Source of the DNA: an uncultured Clostridia bacterium
Lineage (GTDB): Bacteria; Bacillota; Clostridia; Christensenellales; UBA3700
Assembly: GCA_946623205.1 (NCBI GenBank)
Contig: CAMOQV010000068.1
Location: 1 to 6,489, forward strand
Reading direction: 5' to 3'
Length of the DNA stretch: 6,489 bases
Positions 5,498 through 6,489 of this stretch are shown piece after piece. How positions within the stretch are numbered: position 1 is the stretch's first letter; each line of letters opens with the position of its first letter. A model generated the notes under the pieces. That model saw only the letters and a list, made by a program, of their open reading frames with translations. It made no database searches and was not told the DNA's origin. Both the position numbers and the translations under genes were made by a program.

Positions 5498-6382
5498 ATG
5501 AGTATTTTAGTTACAATTGAATCAACAGCAGATTATCCAGAATCTATACTTAGAGACGACATTAAAATTCTACAAATTGGATATACTGTAAACGGCGTTG
5601 CCTATGATGGCGTTGAGAACAAATTAACTCCACACGAGTTCTACGAAGTTGTTGCAAGTGCTAAGACTGCATCAGATTTACCACAAACATCACAAATCCC
5701 AGCATTTGTTTATGAAGAATTCTTCTCAGAATATTTATCTAAAGGATTCGATATCATTCACCTTGCTCTAGATAGTGCTTTATCTGGTACTGTAGAACAA
5801 GCTAGAATGGCTGCTAAAGCTTGCCAAGAAAAATTCCCTGACAGAAAGATTACTGTTATCGACTCACTTGCTGCATGCTTTGGACAAGGATTATTAGCAT
5901 ATTACACATTATTACAAAAAGATAAAGGTTTATCTTATGATGAACTTGTAAAATATGCTGAAGATACAAAATTAAATATCAATCACCTATTTGCAATCGA
6001 TGATTTGAATCACCTATGTAGAACAGGTCGTGCTTCTAAAAATGAAGCATTTTTAGGAACTGCTCTACACATTAAGCCAGTTCTATATATTCCAAACGAT
6101 GGAAGATTAATTCCATATACAAAAGTTATTTCTCAAAAGAAAGCAATCAAGACTATGATAGAAACAATGCAAAAGAACGCTGTAAAGCCTGGCGATGATG
6201 TATACGTAGGTGTTGGCGCTGCTGATGCTCCAGAAGATAGAGAGTTCATTGCAAAATTAGTTCAAGATTTAGGATATAAGACAATTATATTCGACGTAGG
6301 CCCAGCAATTGGAACACACGTAGGAAAAGGCATGATTGTTATTATCTATCTTGGCTCTAACAGAGAAGATATTCTTAAATAA
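5498..6382 (+). CDS. DegV family (FakB-like) fatty-acid-binding protein
   Basis: The 294-residue cytoplasmic protein has every DegV landmark in order: ESTADYP (8-14), PQTSQIP (62-68), SALSGT (93-98), VIDS (120-123), DDLNHLCRTGR (168-178), LHIKPVL (190-196) and GPAIGTHVGKG (268-278). DegV proteins bind one fatty acid in a closed pocket. The characterised FakB proteins present it to the kinase FakA, which makes acyl-phosphate for phospholipid synthesis through PlsX/PlsY. T64, S96 and H274 fall in the motifs that hold the carboxylate in FakB structures. The first motif has Glu (E8) where Asp is common. It has an excellent promoter and AAAGGAG site, stands alone between a divergent gene and a bidirectional terminator, and no fakA is in view. 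Bacillota often carry several DegV paralogues with different chain-length preference, so the ligand is open. Confidence 0.93.
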   Translation: MSILVTIESTADYPESILRDDIKILQIGYTVNGVAYDGVENKLTPHEFYEVVASAKTASDLPQTSQIPAFVYEEFFSEYLSKGFDIIHLALDSALSGTVEQARMAAKACQEKFPDRKITVIDSLAACFGQGLLAYYTLLQKDKGLSYDELVKYAEDTKLNINHLFAIDDLNHLCRTGRASKNEAFLGTALHIKPVLYIPNDGRLIPYTKVISQKKAIKTMIETMQKNAVKPGDDVYVGVGAADAPEDREFIAKLVQDLGYKTIIFDVGPAIGTHVGKGMIVIIYLGSNREDILK

Positions 6383-6401
6383 AAAACAACAATAACAAAA
6401 A

Positions 6402-6433
6402 TTGGAGCAGTTCAAAACTGCTCCAAATTTTTT
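6402..6433 (+). terminator. Bidirectional intrinsic terminator between degV and a convergent gene
   Basis: A perfect 11-bp stem (6402-6412 with 6416-6426, arms TTGGAGCAGTT / AACTGCTCCAA) has a 3-base loop CAA and is followed on the plus strand by A and six T (6428-6433). On the minus strand it is followed directly by five T (complement of 6401-6397) and further T-rich sequence. It can therefore end both degV and the minus-strand gene whose stop is at 6453-6455. Confidence 0.9.
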
Positions 6434-6452
6434 ACTTTAATAAACAAGTTTA

Positions 6453-6489
6453 TTAGTTAACCTTTGTTACCCAACCAAATGTATCTTCT
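6453..6489 (-). CDS. C-terminal end of an unidentified convergent gene
   Basis: The minus strand reads EDTFGWVTKVN followed by TAA (6455-6453), in the right place to be the end of a gene transcribed toward the shared terminator. The other two minus frames also contain stops in this stretch (6459-6457 and 6469-6467), so the reading frame is chosen by composition and position, not proven. A GWV-containing last strand is seen in bacterial SH3-like domains, among others, but eleven residues are far too few to name the protein. Confidence 0.45.
   Translation of the reverse strand, partial: EDTFGWVTKVN

Overview
The window is AT-rich and looks like the chromosome of a low-GC Bacillota, most likely an anaerobic gut-type Clostridia. 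The reasons are a clear spoVG, AGGAG-type ribosome binding sites, short intergenic gaps with hairpin plus T-run terminators, and AT-rich codon use. No tRNA, rRNA, CRISPR array, insertion sequence or phage gene is visible.

Layout from left to right. (1) Positions 1-74 (minus) hold the N-terminus of a pyridoxine/pyridoxamine kinase-like gene that runs off the left edge. (2) A 128-bp divergent promoter region separates it from spoVG (203-478, plus). (3) Three tightly packed minus-strand genes read from 3907 down to 539: two PAP2-family membrane phosphatases that overlap by 20 bp, then an AMP-forming acyl-CoA ligase-like gene whose start overlaps the previous stop by one base (TAATG). They end at a hairpin shared with the convergent spoVG. 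(4) A minus-strand gene (3997-5271) encodes an unrecognised single-pass membrane protein with an extremely acidic cytoplasmic tail and its own terminator. (5) A 226-bp divergent intergenic region leads to a DegV/FakB-type fatty-acid-binding protein (5498-6382, plus). (6) A bidirectional terminator follows, then the last codons of a convergent minus-strand gene at the right edge.

The theme of the centre and right is membrane lipid. PAP2 enzymes remove phosphate from lipid phosphates, the AMP ligase would activate a carboxylic (probably fatty) acid, and DegV/FakB proteins carry fatty acids for phosphorylation. Only the first three form one operon by spacing, so any link to degV is inference.

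The most unusual signal is regulatory. The pdxK-like gene and the PAP2 operon both lack a Shine-Dalgarno sequence, and both carry almost the same 12-mer (TTGTGATAYAAT, an extended -10) only 7-8 bases before ATG. This suggests leaderless or nearly leaderless transcripts, while the other independently transcribed genes in the window have ordinary AGGAG sites. I see no clearly new multi-gene defence or mobile system here.
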